Below are positions 6,461 to 15,016 of a DNA stretch of 33,258 bases, one piece after another. The DNA comes from Nocardia pseudovaccinii NBRC 100343. GTDB lineage: Bacteria; Actinomycetota; Actinomycetes; Mycobacteriales; Mycobacteriaceae. Below the pieces are notes generated by a model that was not told where the DNA came from, did not search any database, and saw only the letters and a program-made list of their open reading frames with translations. Location of the stretch: contig NZ_BDBY01000078.1 in assembly GCF_001613225.1 (NCBI RefSeq), positions 1-33,258 on the forward strand, read 5' to 3'. Both the position numbers and the translations under genes were made by a program. How positions within the stretch are numbered: position 1 is the stretch's first letter; each line of letters starts with the position of its first letter.

Positions 6461-8277
6461 GATTCACCTCCCATCAGCTCGCGGTAGCGACTGCTGGTTT
6501 TGAGCAGTTGATCGTGGGCGCCTTCGGCGACGATCCGGCCGTCGGCGAGCAGCGCTACCCGGTCGGCCAGGGCCGCGGTCGAAGGTCGGTGCGCCACAAG
6601 CAATGTGGTGGCACCGGCCAGTACCGTGCGCAGCCGCTCCTGTACGCGCTCCTCGGTCTCCACATCGAGTGCGGACAGCGGGTCGTCGAGCACCATGATC
6701 CGAGCCCGCTCCCCCGTGCTTGCCCGCGCGAGCACCGCGCGGGCCAGGGCCAGCCGCTGGCGCTGACCACCGGACAGGCTCAACCCCTGCTCACCGATTC
6801 GGGTGTCCAGCCCCCACGGCAGGTCGTTCACGAAATCGGTGGCCTGGGCGACATCCAGCGCGCGCTGCACATCGTCGTCGGTGGCCTCCGGATCGCCGAG
6901 CGCGACGTTCTCCCGCACACTCGCCGAGAACAGCACCGGCTCCTCGAATGCCACCGAGACCAGCGAACGCAGATCGGACACCCGCATCGACGCGATATCG
7001 ATGCCGTCGATGGTGATGGCGCCGTCGGTCACGTCGTAGAGCCGCGGAATCAGGTTGAGCAGCGCCGTCTTGCCGCTCCCGGTCGCGCCGACCAGCGCCA
7101 CCGTCTCACCCGGGCGCACCTTCAGCGAAATATCCTGCAGCACCTCACCCTTCGCGTCCGGAAAGGCGAAACGCACACCGTGCATGGTCAGTTCGCCGAC
7201 GATCCGCTCCGGCAGTGCCACCGGATCCGCGGGATCGGTGATTTCCACGGGGGTGTCGATGATCTCCCAGAACCGGTCCGCCGCCGTGCGCGCATCGTTC
7301 CACTCGGCGAGCAGGAAGCCGGTCCAGATGATCGGCCACTGCAGGAAGGTCGCCAGCGTGATGCTCGCGACCAGGGTGCCGAGCGTCATCATCTCGTGTG
7401 CGACGGCGTAACCGCCGTAGCCGAGCGCGAAGGCGATGGCCAGCTGCGGCAGGCACACCATCGTCGACCAGAGCGTGGCATCCAGGCGCACCTTGAGCAG
7501 TTCGGTCTGCTGCAGTTCCCGTGACTGCGCGGTGAACCGCCCGCCGAAGAACGCACCGCGACCGAATGCCTTCAGCACCCGGATGCCCTGCGCGGACTCC
7601 TCGGCGGTGGTGGCCAGGTCACCGGCCTGATCCTGCGAGCGTCGCGATGCCACCCCGTAGCGCCGCTCGAACCGCAGGCAGACGTAGGACAGCGGGATCG
7701 CGAGGACCGCGAAGGTCAGCCCGATCTGCCAGCTCAGCGCGAACAGCACCACCAGACCGATCGGGATCACGATGAAGTGGATGATCAGGAACGGCCCGGC
7801 GAATGCGACGAACCGCTTCATGGTGCCCATATCGTCGACCGCGCGGGAGAGCAGCTGGCCGGACTCCCAGGCATCGTGGCGTCCGATCGAGAGCGTCTGC
7901 AGTTTGCGGAAGATCTTGGCGCGCATATCGATCTCGAACTGGGCCGCGGGCTTCGCGATCAGCCACCGCCGACCCCATACGCCACACGCCTCCAGCAGAC
8001 CGAGCGACAGCACCAGCAGCACCGGAAACACGACGCCGCCGAAATCGCGCCGCTGGATCGGGCCGTCGATGATCCGCGCGATGACCAGCGGAATCATGAT
8101 CGCCGTCAGGGTGGCGAGCACCGCGAGCGTGGTGGCCCCGAGCAGTGTGAACCGATGTGGCCGCAGGTACGGCCAGAACCGGCGAAGCGATTGCAGGCGG
8201 CCCGGCACCGCGGCGGCGGGCCGCTCCGGTCTGTCGACCTCCGTGTCGGCCAACGGCGCATCGAGCGTGACGGACAA
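6457..8277 (-). CDS. ABC exporter subunit with degenerate ATPase site
   Basis: A 606-residue half-transporter, first gene of the two-gene exporter operon. It has an ABC transporter type-1 membrane domain (about 35-330) and a nucleotide-binding domain with Walker A GATGSGKT (Lys403), canonical signature LSGGQ (501-505) and H-loop AHR. Walker B reads IMVLDD, so the catalytic Glu is replaced by Asp532. The partner subunit has the catalytic Glu but a variant signature (LSAGQ). The non-catalytic site of the heterodimer would combine this Asp with the partner's variant signature, and the competent site would combine the partner's Walker B with this subunit's LSGGQ. This is the known asymmetric design of heterodimeric exporters such as TM287/288 and BmrCD. 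Confidence 0.93.
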   Translation of the reverse strand: MSVTLDAPLADTEVDRPERPAAAVPGRLQSLRRFWPYLRPHRFTLLGATTLAVLATLTAIMIPLVIARIIDGPIQRRDFGGVVFPVLLVLSLGLLEACGVWGRRWLIAKPAAQFEIDMRAKIFRKLQTLSIGRHDAWESGQLLSRAVDDMGTMKRFVAFAGPFLIIHFIVIPIGLVVLFALSWQIGLTFAVLAIPLSYVCLRFERRYGVASRRSQDQAGDLATTAEESAQGIRVLKAFGRGAFFGGRFTAQSRELQQTELLKVRLDATLWSTMVCLPQLAIAFALGYGGYAVAHEMMTLGTLVASITLATFLQWPIIWTGFLLAEWNDARTAADRFWEIIDTPVEITDPADPVALPERIVGELTMHGVRFAFPDAKGEVLQDISLKVRPGETVALVGATGSGKTALLNLIPRLYDVTDGAITIDGIDIASMRVSDLRSLVSVAFEEPVLFSASVRENVALGDPEATDDDVQRALDVAQATDFVNDLPWGLDTRIGEQGLSLSGGQRQRLALARAVLARASTGERARIMVLDDPLSALDVETEERVQERLRTVLAGATTLLVAHRPSTAALADRVALLADGRIVAEGAHDQLLKTSSRYRELMGGES

Positions 8278-8414
8278 AGCTCCCCCTCGTGATCGTCTTG
8301 GATTGGCTGTGTCGCGAACGGATCCCCGGTGATGTTCGCATCGGGGTCCGACATTTCAGCGTGGCATCAGTCCCGAGATCGGCCAACCGATTTTCCGCCA
8401 CGTCCACAGCCAAC

Positions 8415-8433
8415 AACCTCGAGTAACCTCGAG
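8415..8433. promoter_or_regulatory. Tandem AACCTCGAG repeat upstream of ABC operon
   Basis: AACCTCGAG occurs at 8415-8423 and again at 8425-8433, a 10-bp period. The unit contains the palindrome CTCGAG, so both strands carry the half-site on one face of the helix. It lies about 140 bp upstream of the first ABC gene (start 8277) in the only non-coding stretch before it (8278-8474). Candidate operator for the exporter operon; position is the only support. Confidence 0.3.
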
Positions 8434-8474
8434 GTCAAGAACCCCCGCAACACCCCCGAACGCACCGCACACGA

Positions 8475-8504
8475 CATCGGCGCCCGGATTCCCGGGCGCC
8501 GATG
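8475..8504 (-). terminator. 13-bp perfect hairpin after fadD32-like gene
   Basis: CATCGGCGCCCGG (8475-8487) pairs perfectly with CCGGGCGCCGATG (8492-8504) around a four-base loop. It lies 37 bp downstream of the acyl-AMP ligase stop on the minus strand. There is no T-run, as is common for terminator hairpins in high-GC actinobacteria. It would separate the lipid gene from the ABC operon downstream. Confidence 0.7.
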
Positions 8505-8540
8505 GCCGCTACTTCAATTCTACCGCCGGATAACCCGAGA

Positions 8541-10460
8541 TCAGACGTTCATATGCGCCGATTCCACCGGCGCATCCGGGAAGTCCTGCTGCTGATGGCC
8601 GCCGCGCAATGTGCCCTCCAAATACGCGGCGCGGCAGGCGCGCCGGGCGATCTTGCCGCTGGACGTGCGCGGAATCGAGCCCGCCGGAACCAGCAGCAGA
8701 TCGCGCACCGTGACGCCGTGGCGCTGTGCGATCGAGCCGCGCACGATATCGGCGATCGGCTGCGGATCCAGCTTCGCCGCGCCGGTACCGCGCTCAGCCA
8801 CGATGACCAGCTGTTCCGAGGTGTCATCGGCGTCGAAGGCGAGTCCGGAATGGCTGCCCTGTTCGAATACCGATGCGGGCAATTGATTCGCGGGCACCGA
8901 GAATGCCGCGACGAATCCGGGCCGCAGTGCGGTGTCCGATTCCTGCGCCGAGAATTCCAGATCCTGCGGGTAGTGGTTGCGACCGTCGACGATCACCAGA
9001 TCCTTCACCCGGCCGGTGATATACAGCTCGCCGTCCAGGTAGACACCGAAGTCGCCGGTGCGCATCCACTTCGCGTCCGGATCGGTACCCTGTGCGTGAC
9101 TGCCCTCCGGTAGTCGCCGCGCCAAGATGTTGTGGAATGTCGCGACGGTCTCATCCTGCCGACCCCAGTACCCGATGCCCATATTGTCACCGTGCAGCCA
9201 GATTTCGCCGACTTCGCCGTCAGCGCGCTCGATGCCGGTTTCCGGATCGACGATCGCCGCCCACTGCGATAGCGCCACATAACCGCAGGACACCTGCGCG
9301 ATCGAATTCTCCGTGCCCTTCGGCACTTCCACCATCCGGCCCGCATTGAGCTCAAGGCGATCGACGTAGACGACTTTCGCCTCGTCCTGGGCTTTGGTCG
9401 CGGAAACGAACAAGGTCGCCTCGGCCATGCCGTAGCACGGCTTCAGCGCGGTCTTCGGCAGACCATACGGCGCGAACGCCTCGTTGAATTTCTGCATCGA
9501 CGACACCGAAACCGGCTCGCTGCCGTTGATCAGCCCGATCACATTCGAAAGATCCAGTTCCTCATCGGCTTTCGGCTTACCGCGAGCCGCCGCATGTTCG
9601 TACGCGAAATTCGGTGCGGCCGCGAAAGTTCCGGCGCCGTCGGAGGCGGCGGCCAGTTCCTTGATCCAGCGATACGGCCGCCGCACGAAAGCGCTCGGCG
9701 ACATGATCGTGATGAATCCGCCGCCGATGGTCGGTAGGATCACAGAAAGCAGACCCATATCGTGGAACAGCGGCAGCCAGGTGACGCCGCGCGAATTCTC
9801 TTGCACCCCAATGGCATCGATCATTTGCAGCAAATTGGTGCCGACCCCGCGATGGGTGATCTCGACACCGGCCGGGGTTCTCGTGGAGCCCGAGGTGTAC
9901 TGCAGATAGGCGACGCTGTCGATATTGATTTCCGGTCGCATCCAGGTCGAGCCGACGCTGTCCGGAATCGCGTCCACCGCGATGATCCGCGGACGCTGGG
10001 CCGCCGGGAGGTGCCGGAAGAAGTTCCGCACCCCCGCCGCGGCCGAACCGACTGTCAGAATCGCCGATGGCTTGCAGTCATCGAGCACCGCATGCAGGCG
10101 ATCGGTGTGACCCTGCTCCTCCGGATCGAACAGCGGCACTGCGATATTGCCCGCGTAAACCGCCGCGAAGATCGAGACGACGTAATCCAGCCCCTGCGGG
10201 GCCAGCACCGCCACCCGATCACCCTGCCGAGTCACCTGCTGCAGCCTGGCGGCGACGGCCCGCAACCGCACGCCGAATTCGTGCCAGGTCAATTCGATGT
10301 ACTCGCCGTCGCGCTCGCGCGAGTAGTCGATGTAGCGGTAGGCGAGCGCGTCGCCGTTCTCCGCGCTGTGCTTGTCGACGAAGTCGATCAGGGTCTTGTC
10401 GTCCCGGATTTTGATATTGCCCTGATCGTCCAAATAGTCGTCGAAGGTCTCGTCGATCAT
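8541..10460 (-). CDS. fadD32: FadD32-type long-chain fatty acyl-AMP ligase
   Basis: Family members activate fatty acids as acyl-adenylates and load them on an acyl carrier protein; mycobacterial FadD32 feeds Pks13 in mycolic acid synthesis. The 639-residue protein matches FadD32 in length. It retains [18 protein letters not shown], the adenylate-forming P-loop [48 protein letters not shown], the GEIWLHG and MRTGDFG motifs, and a C-terminal [14 protein letters not shown] with the adenylation Lys. An in-frame codon further upstream exists, but ATG 10460 is preferred because AAAGGAT lies just before it and the protein then aligns with FadD32. Pks13 and AccD4, the usual neighbours, are absent here. 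This may be the ortholog in a rearranged place or a paralogue, so the symbol is tentative. Confidence 0.85.
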   Translation of the reverse strand: MIDETFDDYLDDQGNIKIRDDKTLIDFVDKHSAENGDALAYRYIDYSRERDGEYIELTWHEFGVRLRAVAARLQQVTRQGDRVAVLAPQGLDYVVSIFAAVYAGNIAVPLFDPEEQGHTDRLHAVLDDCKPSAILTVGSAAAGVRNFFRHLPAAQRPRIIAVDAIPDSVGSTWMRPEINIDSVAYLQYTSGSTRTPAGVEITHRGVGTNLLQMIDAIGVQENSRGVTWLPLFHDMGLLSVILPTIGGGFITIMSPSAFVRRPYRWIKELAAASDGAGTFAAAPNFAYEHAAARGKPKADEELDLSNVIGLINGSEPVSVSSMQKFNEAFAPYGLPKTALKPCYGMAEATLFVSATKAQDEAKVVYVDRLELNAGRMVEVPKGTENSIAQVSCGYVALSQWAAIVDPETGIERADGEVGEIWLHGDNMGIGYWGRQDETVATFHNILARRLPEGSHAQGTDPDAKWMRTGDFGVYLDGELYITGRVKDLVIVDGRNHYPQDLEFSAQESDTALRPGFVAAFSVPANQLPASVFEQGSHSGLAFDADDTSEQLVIVAERGTGAAKLDPQPIADIVRGSIAQRHGVTVRDLLLVPAGSIPRTSSGKIARRACRAAYLEGTLRGGHQQQDFPDAPVESAHMNV

Positions 10461-10530
10461 CGCCTTATCCTTTTGCCAACGCAGGCACTCAGGCCGTGCG
10501 ATTACACCGAACACAGGTCGATTACGAAGC

Positions 10531-10562
10531 GTCGGGAAGGCTAGCAGGTGCGCCTTCCCGAC
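10531..10562 (-). terminator. 11-bp hairpin after ketosynthase gene
   Basis: GTCGGGAAGGC (10531-10541) pairs perfectly with GCCTTCCCGAC (10552-10562) around a ten-base loop. It starts 5 bp after the ketosynthase stop (10568, minus strand) and lies upstream of the fadD32-like start at 10460. It probably terminates the ketosynthase transcript or attenuates read-through into the ligase gene. Confidence 0.7.
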
Positions 10563-10567
10563 TCGGC

Positions 10568-11818
10568 TCAGTACCGCCCGAAAGCGATCGCGACGTTGTG
10601 CCCGCCGAAACCGAACGAGTTGTTCACGGCGTAGTCGATTCGTCCGGGTCGGGCCTCGCCCTTGACCACATCGAGCTCGATTTCTGGATCCTGATTATCC
10701 AGATTCAGCGTCGGCGGAACGATTCCGTCGCGCACCGAGAGCACCGTCAGCACCGATTCGAGGGCGCCGACCGCACCGATCGAATGGCCGAGTGCGGATT
10801 TCGGCGCGTAGACCGAAACATGGTCACCCACGGCGGCATTGATGGCCAGCGCCTCGGCGGTATCGCCGATCGGGGTCGCGGTCGCGTGCGCATTGACATG
10901 GCCGACATCGCTTTTGCTGATACCGGCCTTCTGCATGGCCCTGGTCATCGCCCGCGCGGCGCCCTTGCCCTCGAGATCGGGGGCGACCAAATGAAAGGCG
11001 TCGGAAGTGATCCCGGCACCCATCAGCCGTGCGTGAATCGTCGCGCCGCGCGCCTTGGCGTGCTCCTCGGTTTCGATGACCATCATCGCGCCCGCCTCAC
11101 CGAAGACGAATCCGTCGCGATCCTTGTCGAACGGTCGCGAGGCGGCCCTCGGGTCCTCGTTGCGGGTGCTCATGGCGCGCATCATGGTGAATGCCGCGAT
11201 CGGCACGGCCTGGATGGAACCCTCGACCCCGCCGGTGACCACCACGTCGGCATCGCCCATCACGATCATCTGCCAGGCATTGGCGATCGCCTCCGAACCC
11301 GACGAGCAGGCCGAGACCGGCGTCACCACACCCGCTTTCGCGCCGAGTTCCAGGCCGACGCAGGCGGCCGCGCCATTGGGCATGATGCGCTGCACGGTCA
11401 GCGGCGACACCTTGCGGTAGCCGCCGTTGTACAGCCGGTCGCGCGCCTCGGTGATGAATTCGCCGCCGCCGAGGCCGGTGCCGATGGCGACGCCGAGGCG
11501 GTTCCTGTCCACCTCCGGACTGCCCGCATTGCGCCAGACCTCACGGGCCAGCACCACGGCCATCTGCTCCACATACGACAGCTGCTGCCGCTCCTGCCTG
11601 GTGAGGCAATCCGCCGGTTTGACCTTCAGATGTCCGCCGATGCGCACCGGTAGCTCGAACTGCTCGATAAAGCTGTCCTCGAGGACATCGATGCCGCTCT
11701 CGCCGTTGAGCAGGCCCTTCCAGGTGGAGTCGACATCACCGGCGATCGAAGTGGTCGCCGCCAGACTGGTCACGACAACGTTGGGATAGTTTCCGTTCTT
11801 GGTGGACGGAATCTGCAT
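10568..11818 (-). CDS. KasA-type beta-ketoacyl-ACP synthase
   Basis: Beta-ketoacyl-ACP synthase of the KasA/KasB group, which elongates acyl-AcpM chains in FAS-II meromycolate synthesis by decarboxylative Claisen condensation with malonyl-ACP. With the start at ATG 11818, preceded by AGGAAAG at good spacing, the protein has 416 residues, the length of M. tuberculosis KasA. The catalytic residues fall at the same numbers: Cys171 ([11 protein letters not shown]), His311 (VNAHATATP), Lys340 and His345 ([15 protein letters not shown]). The residue after His311 is Ala where Gly is usual (NAHGTATP). The C-terminus [17 protein letters not shown] is typical. A hairpin separates it from the fadD32-like gene downstream. 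AcpM and AccD6, the usual kasA neighbours, are absent. Confidence 0.92.
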   Translation of the reverse strand: MQIPSTKNGNYPNVVVTSLAATTSIAGDVDSTWKGLLNGESGIDVLEDSFIEQFELPVRIGGHLKVKPADCLTRQERQQLSYVEQMAVVLAREVWRNAGSPEVDRNRLGVAIGTGLGGGEFITEARDRLYNGGYRKVSPLTVQRIMPNGAAACVGLELGAKAGVVTPVSACSSGSEAIANAWQMIVMGDADVVVTGGVEGSIQAVPIAAFTMMRAMSTRNEDPRAASRPFDKDRDGFVFGEAGAMMVIETEEHAKARGATIHARLMGAGITSDAFHLVAPDLEGKGAARAMTRAMQKAGISKSDVGHVNAHATATPIGDTAEALAINAAVGDHVSVYAPKSALGHSIGAVGALESVLTVLSVRDGIVPPTLNLDNQDPEIELDVVKGEARPGRIDYAVNNSFGFGGHNVAIAFGRY

Positions 11819-11885
11819 TTCGCTCACTTTCCTGGCGTCACTCTTGGGATAAACCGGGAACTGCGCGTGGAAGGTCATCGAACGA

Positions 11886-11922
11886 CCGAGCAAACCGTGA
11901 TTCGACCGTGAGCATTGCTCGG
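11886..11922. promoter_or_regulatory. Inverted repeat upstream of ketosynthase gene
   Basis: CCGAGCAA (11886-11893) is repeated in inverted orientation as TTGCTCGG (11915-11922), and between them ACCGTGA occurs twice with an 11-bp period (11894-11900, 11905-11911). It lies about 70 bp upstream of the ketosynthase start, in the 239-bp gap before the divergent methyltransferase gene. Candidate operator; no regulator is identifiable. I see nothing else in the rest of this gap. Confidence 0.35.
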
Positions 11923-12057
11923 GGTGTCCGGTCGGATCGGGTGCTCGACACATTACCGTGGCGGCCGCTGGTCGTCGCATTCGATGCTCGAGTAACCTGC
12001 TGAGCGGATACGCAGCGCTGGTGGTTCCGAGCGATCCGCGAGCAACCGCGAGAAGGG

Positions 12058-13212
12058 ATGACTGTGACGGGCGGGCGGATGGTCGGGCTGTTCGCCGGTA
12101 TCGGCGGGCTGGAGCTCGGCCTCGGGCGCCACGGCTGGCACACCGAGCTGCTGTGCGAGATCGATCCCGGTGCGCAGGCGGTGCTCGCCGCGCGCTTTCC
12201 CGGGATTCCGTTGCAGGGGGACATCACTCGGCTGCGTGCGCTGCCCGCCGGGACCGAGCTGGTCGCCGCCGGATTTCCCTGCCAGGACCTGTCGCAGGCC
12301 GGACGCACCGCTGGCATCACGGGTAAGCGCTCCGGTCTGGTGGACGAGGTGTTCCGGCTGGTGCGCCGTCAGCGTGGACCGCGCTGGCTGTTGATCGAGA
12401 ATGTGCCGTTCATGCTGCAGCTGGGTCGCGGGGCCGCCATGCGGCACATCACGAGCGCGCTGGAGGAGCTCGGCTACACCTGGGCATACCGGTTGGTGGA
12501 CGCGCGCGCGTTCGGGCTGCCACAGCGCCGTCAGCGGGTGCTGATGCTGGCCTCGCGTACCGAGGATCCGCGCCGGGTGCTGTTCGGCGACGATGCCGGA
12601 CCGCTCGATCTCGGTGACCCGGAACAGGATCCGTGCGGCTTCTACTGGACCGAGGGTGTGCGCGGGCTCGGCTGGGCGGTGAATGCGATCCCGACGCTCA
12701 AGGGCGGCTCGGCACTGGGCATCGCGAGTCCGCCCGCGGTGCGGTTGCCCTCGGGCGAGCTCGTCACGCCGGGCATCGTCGACGGCGAGCGGCTGCAGGG
12801 CTTCGACGCCGACTGGACCGAACCGGCGACCACGGTGCCCGGAATTCGGCACGGACACCGATGGAAGCTGATCGGGAATGCGGTGAGCGTGCGGATGTCG
12901 TCCTGGGTCGGCGCGCGGCTGGCCGAGCCGCTGGACCCGATTCCCGGCGACGAGCCGTTGCCGCCGGGACGGCCGTGGCCGGTTGCCGCGTGGGGTCGCG
13001 CGGGAAACGCCTACCGGGTGCCGGTTTCGACCTGGCCGGTGCACCAGCCGTACGAGGACCTGCAGCATTTCCTCACCGATTCACGACTGCTCTCGGCCCG
13101 TGCGACCGCCGGGTTCCTGCGGCGCACCGGCATGGGCAATCTACGGTTCCCGCCCGGATTTCTGGCCGATGTGGAAAGTCATCTCGATCGGATGGGCGGC
13201 TGGGCGGCATGA
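12058..13212 (+). CDS. dcm: DNA (cytosine-5) methyltransferase
   Basis: C5-cytosine DNA methyltransferase, 384 residues. Conserved motifs occur in order: motif [14 protein letters not shown] (about 10-22), motif [13 protein letters not shown] with nucleophile Cys75, motif VI ENV (114-116), motif VIII QRRQR (156-160), a target-recognition region (about 165-240), and motif X GNAVS (from 273). About 100 residues beyond motif X (about 290-384) form an extra C-terminal domain rich in Pro, Arg and Trp. ATG 12058 directly follows GAGAAGGG; GTG 12064 would give a better ribosome-binding-site distance. A Vsr endonuclease follows after 13 bp. No cognate restriction enzyme is nearby, so this is a methyltransferase/repair pair rather than a full restriction system. 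Confidence 0.93.
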   Translation: MTVTGGRMVGLFAGIGGLELGLGRHGWHTELLCEIDPGAQAVLAARFPGIPLQGDITRLRALPAGTELVAAGFPCQDLSQAGRTAGITGKRSGLVDEVFRLVRRQRGPRWLLIENVPFMLQLGRGAAMRHITSALEELGYTWAYRLVDARAFGLPQRRQRVLMLASRTEDPRRVLFGDDAGPLDLGDPEQDPCGFYWTEGVRGLGWAVNAIPTLKGGSALGIASPPAVRLPSGELVTPGIVDGERLQGFDADWTEPATTVPGIRHGHRWKLIGNAVSVRMSSWVGARLAEPLDPIPGDEPLPPGRPWPVAAWGRAGNAYRVPVSTWPVHQPYEDLQHFLTDSRLLSARATAGFLRRTGMGNLRFPPGFLADVESHLDRMGGWAA

Positions 13213-13225
13213 GGTTCGAGACGTT

Positions 13226-13648
13226 ATGAACCCGGCTCGGCATCCGCTCACCGACGCCGCGACCAGTGCGCGGATGGCCCGTCAGCGGCGGACCGGAACC
13301 CGGCCCGAACTCGCGCTGCGCCGCGAATTGCATCGGCGCGGACTGCGCTATTACGTCGATCGGGCGCCGTTGCGCGGGCAGCGCCGACGGGCGGATCTGG
13401 TGTTTCCCCGGCTGCGCGTGGCGGTGTATGTGGACGGATGTTTCTGGCATCGGTGCCCGCAGCACGCGACCGATCCGAAGAACAACGCGCAGTGGTGGGC
13501 GGACAAATTGAGCGGAAATGTGGCCCGCGACCGGGCCACCGATGCGGCGCTGGCGGCCGAGGGGTGGCTGGTGATCCGTGTCTGGGAACACGAGGACGCC
13601 GTCATGGCGGCGGACCGGATCCAGACCGTATTGACCGCAAGACGCTAG
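13226..13648 (+). CDS. vsr: Very short patch repair endonuclease Vsr
   Basis: Vsr nicks DNA 5' of T:G mismatches that arise when 5-methylcytosine deaminates, and so accompanies C5 methyltransferases. The 140-residue protein has the family pattern: RMARQRRTGTRPELALRREL near the N-terminus, the catalytic region RRRADLVFPRLRVAVYVDG with Asp57 (equivalent to the metal-binding Asp of E. coli Vsr), and the zinc/structural motif CFWHRCP (72-78). The C-terminus has GWLVIRVWEHE, typical of the family. ATG 13226 is 13 bp after the methyltransferase stop; the frame is open further upstream inside that gene, but those starts would add unrelated sequence. The gene is co-directional with dcm and almost certainly in one operon. 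Confidence 0.93.
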   Translation: MNPARHPLTDAATSARMARQRRTGTRPELALRRELHRRGLRYYVDRAPLRGQRRRADLVFPRLRVAVYVDGCFWHRCPQHATDPKNNAQWWADKLSGNVARDRATDAALAAEGWLVIRVWEHEDAVMAADRIQTVLTARR

Positions 13649-13679
13649 CCGCCCCTTTCGAGCGACCTGCAAGCAGTCG

Positions 13680-13796
13680 CTAGCGGCGTTCCCGCACCCG
13701 AACCAGCGAGCGCGGCGCGTGCGCGGCCAGGTAGCCCGACACCGCCATTACCGTCAGCACCAGCATTCCGGCGATGGCCGTTGTGATTCCGATCAT
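13680..13796 (-). CDS. Small membrane protein (38 aa) with strong RBS
   Basis: A 38-residue peptide, MIGITTAIAGMLVLTVMAVS at the N-terminus then GYLAAHAPRSLVRVRERR. It has one hydrophobic span (about 2-24) and a basic C-terminal tail, giving an N-out, C-in topology by the positive-inside rule. The start at ATG 13796 is supported by a near-perfect Shine-Dalgarno sequence, GAGGAGG, with good spacing, which is the main reason to believe in this gene. It converges with vsr and is divergent from the membrane protein starting at 13947. No family is recognised. Longer readings of this frame to 14126 would overlap the divergent gene and are not supported. Confidence 0.65.
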   Translation of the reverse strand: MIGITTAIAGMLVLTVMAVSGYLAAHAPRSLVRVRERR

Positions 13797-13813
13797 GGGG
13801 ACCTCCTCAGTTG

Positions 13814-13862
13814 TACCAACCATCGCCGACGGACCTGGCAGAACCCTGTGTTCGGGTTGGTA
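13814..13862. promoter_or_regulatory. 8-bp inverted repeat in divergent promoter region
   Basis: TACCAACC (13814-13821) and GGTTGGTA (13855-13862) are perfect inverted repeats 33 bp apart, in the 150-bp region between two divergent membrane-protein genes. The left arm begins 18 bp upstream of the small-protein start. They could be two half-sites of a looped operator or chance; nothing else supports a regulator. Confidence 0.25.
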
Positions 13863-13946
13863 ATGAGGTGTGTGGCAGACCTGTCGGTGCGGACACACGC
13901 ATCTACTGTTGATCACCGGACCAACGAGGAGGCGGAGAATGGTCCA

Positions 13947-14657
13947 GTGACTGATAGCCGGAGGCTCGCCGAACGACACGTCCGGGTGGCCTGCGGGCTC
14001 ATCGCGGCCGCGATCGCGATTGCCGGACTCTGCTATTCGTCGTGGTTGCTCGAGTTCGTGCTGAAGATCGACGTCGATCCGGTCAACTCGTTCCTCAGCG
14101 AACTCGACGCCGTCGGCAAACCGCATCGCGAGTTGTTCGCGACCGCCGACAAGATCGTCGGCGCATTGCTGATGCCCGCCGCGATCGCCGGGCTGCTGTT
14201 ATTTCCGCGCCGCAGATTCACCACCATCGGCTGGGTCGCGCTGTTCTGCTTCGGCGCCGCGACCATCGGCGACGTGCTGCTGCCGCTGCGCGACTGCACC
14301 CCGCAGGACAACACCGAATGCGGCGGCGGTGGCAGCGAACTGTTCCCGCAATTGCATCAGCCGCACGCGCTGACCAGCACCATCGCGGTCACCGCTATCG
14401 CCGTCGCGACCTTCGCGTTCAGCGTGGCCGCCTTTCGATACCACCGCTGGCGGATCCTGCGCGAGGCGGGCGTGGTGGTGCTGGTGATCGGGTCGGCGGC
14501 GACCGTGTGGATGTTGGTCGCCGACAACCTGACCGGCAATTACGCGCTCGGTATCGCCCAGCGGATCCAGGTCGGATCGATGTCGCTGTGGCTGATCACA
14601 TTGGCGACCGCGGTGATTCTGGAAGGCCGCGAGTGGGTCGAGAGTGATTCGAGTTAG
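13947..14657 (+). CDS. DUF998-like membrane protein
   Basis: A 236-residue polytopic membrane protein with about six predicted hydrophobic segments: VACGLIAAAIAIAGLCYSSW, IVGALLMPAAIAGLLLF, FTTIGWVALFCFGAATIGDV, TSTIAVTAIAVATFAFSVAAF, AGVVVLVIGSAATVWMLV and VGSMSLWLITLATAVIL. A short extracytoplasmic loop carries two cysteines and a glycine run (RDCTPQDNTECGGGGS). The pattern resembles the DUF998 family of unknown function, with conserved VNSFLSELDAVGKPHR and QRIQVG segments. GTG 13947 is chosen because GGAG lies nine bases upstream; the frame is open further upstream but without a ribosome-binding site. It is divergent from the 38-aa membrane peptide and is followed by an IS200/IS605 element. 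Confidence 0.75.
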   Translation: MTDSRRLAERHVRVACGLIAAAIAIAGLCYSSWLLEFVLKIDVDPVNSFLSELDAVGKPHRELFATADKIVGALLMPAAIAGLLLFPRRRFTTIGWVALFCFGAATIGDVLLPLRDCTPQDNTECGGGGSELFPQLHQPHALTSTIAVTAIAVATFAFSVAAFRYHRWRILREAGVVVLVIGSAATVWMLVADNLTGNYALGIAQRIQVGSMSLWLITLATAVILEGREWVESDSS

Positions 14658-14831
14658 CCGGATGGTAGACCAGTGCGCCAGCGAGGCGGCGGGTCGTGTT
14701 CCGATTCGCCGATTGTCACGGCGGCGGTGCCACCCATGGCGGTCAGCAAATCGTTCGAGGAGATCGCCAGCAGCCGAATTCGAACATGTTGGCGAAAGTT
14801 GGCGACTCGGCGTATAGCTTTCAGTGTGCCC

Positions 14832-15012
14832 ATGACGGTTCGCAACAACTCGCATGTCGTGTTCCAGTGCGCATTTCAGGTCGTCTGGTGCCCGAAGTAC
14901 CGGCGCGGCGTCATCGGCGACCCTGTGGACGAACTCGAATTTCGTTGCGACAGTTGGCGGAGCTCACGTCGTGGTGGTCAGGCGTTACGTCGAGCAGCGG
15001 AAGGCCTGGTGA
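14832..15012 (+). pseudogene. tnpA: tnpA remnant with internal deletion
   Basis: The first frame from ATG 14832 encodes the typical N-terminus of IS200-type Y1 transposases (SHVVFQCAFQVVWCPKYRR). After about 31 residues, near 14924, the similarity switches to the next frame, which reads LWTNSNFVATVGGAHVVVVRR followed by YVEQRKAW and stop at 15010-15012. That is the C-terminal part of the same protein, with the region of the nucleophilic Tyr. About 75 codons, including the HUH metal-binding motif, are missing and the frame is shifted. The transposase is therefore inactive. Its C-terminal stop lies four bases before the tnpB start, the original gene arrangement. Confidence 0.85.
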
Positions 15013-15016
15013 GGCG

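Noticed and set aside
12983..13225. Extended upstream start for Vsr inside the methyltransferase gene
   Set aside because: The added residues are a shadow of the methyltransferase frame and are not part of the Vsr fold; ATG 13226 fits the family length.
14654..14848. Minus-strand ORF of 64 codons beside the IS left end, possibly a gene interrupted by the IS
   Set aside because: No family pattern or ribosome-binding site, and it runs into the IS; the other half is not recognisable on the right flank of the element.
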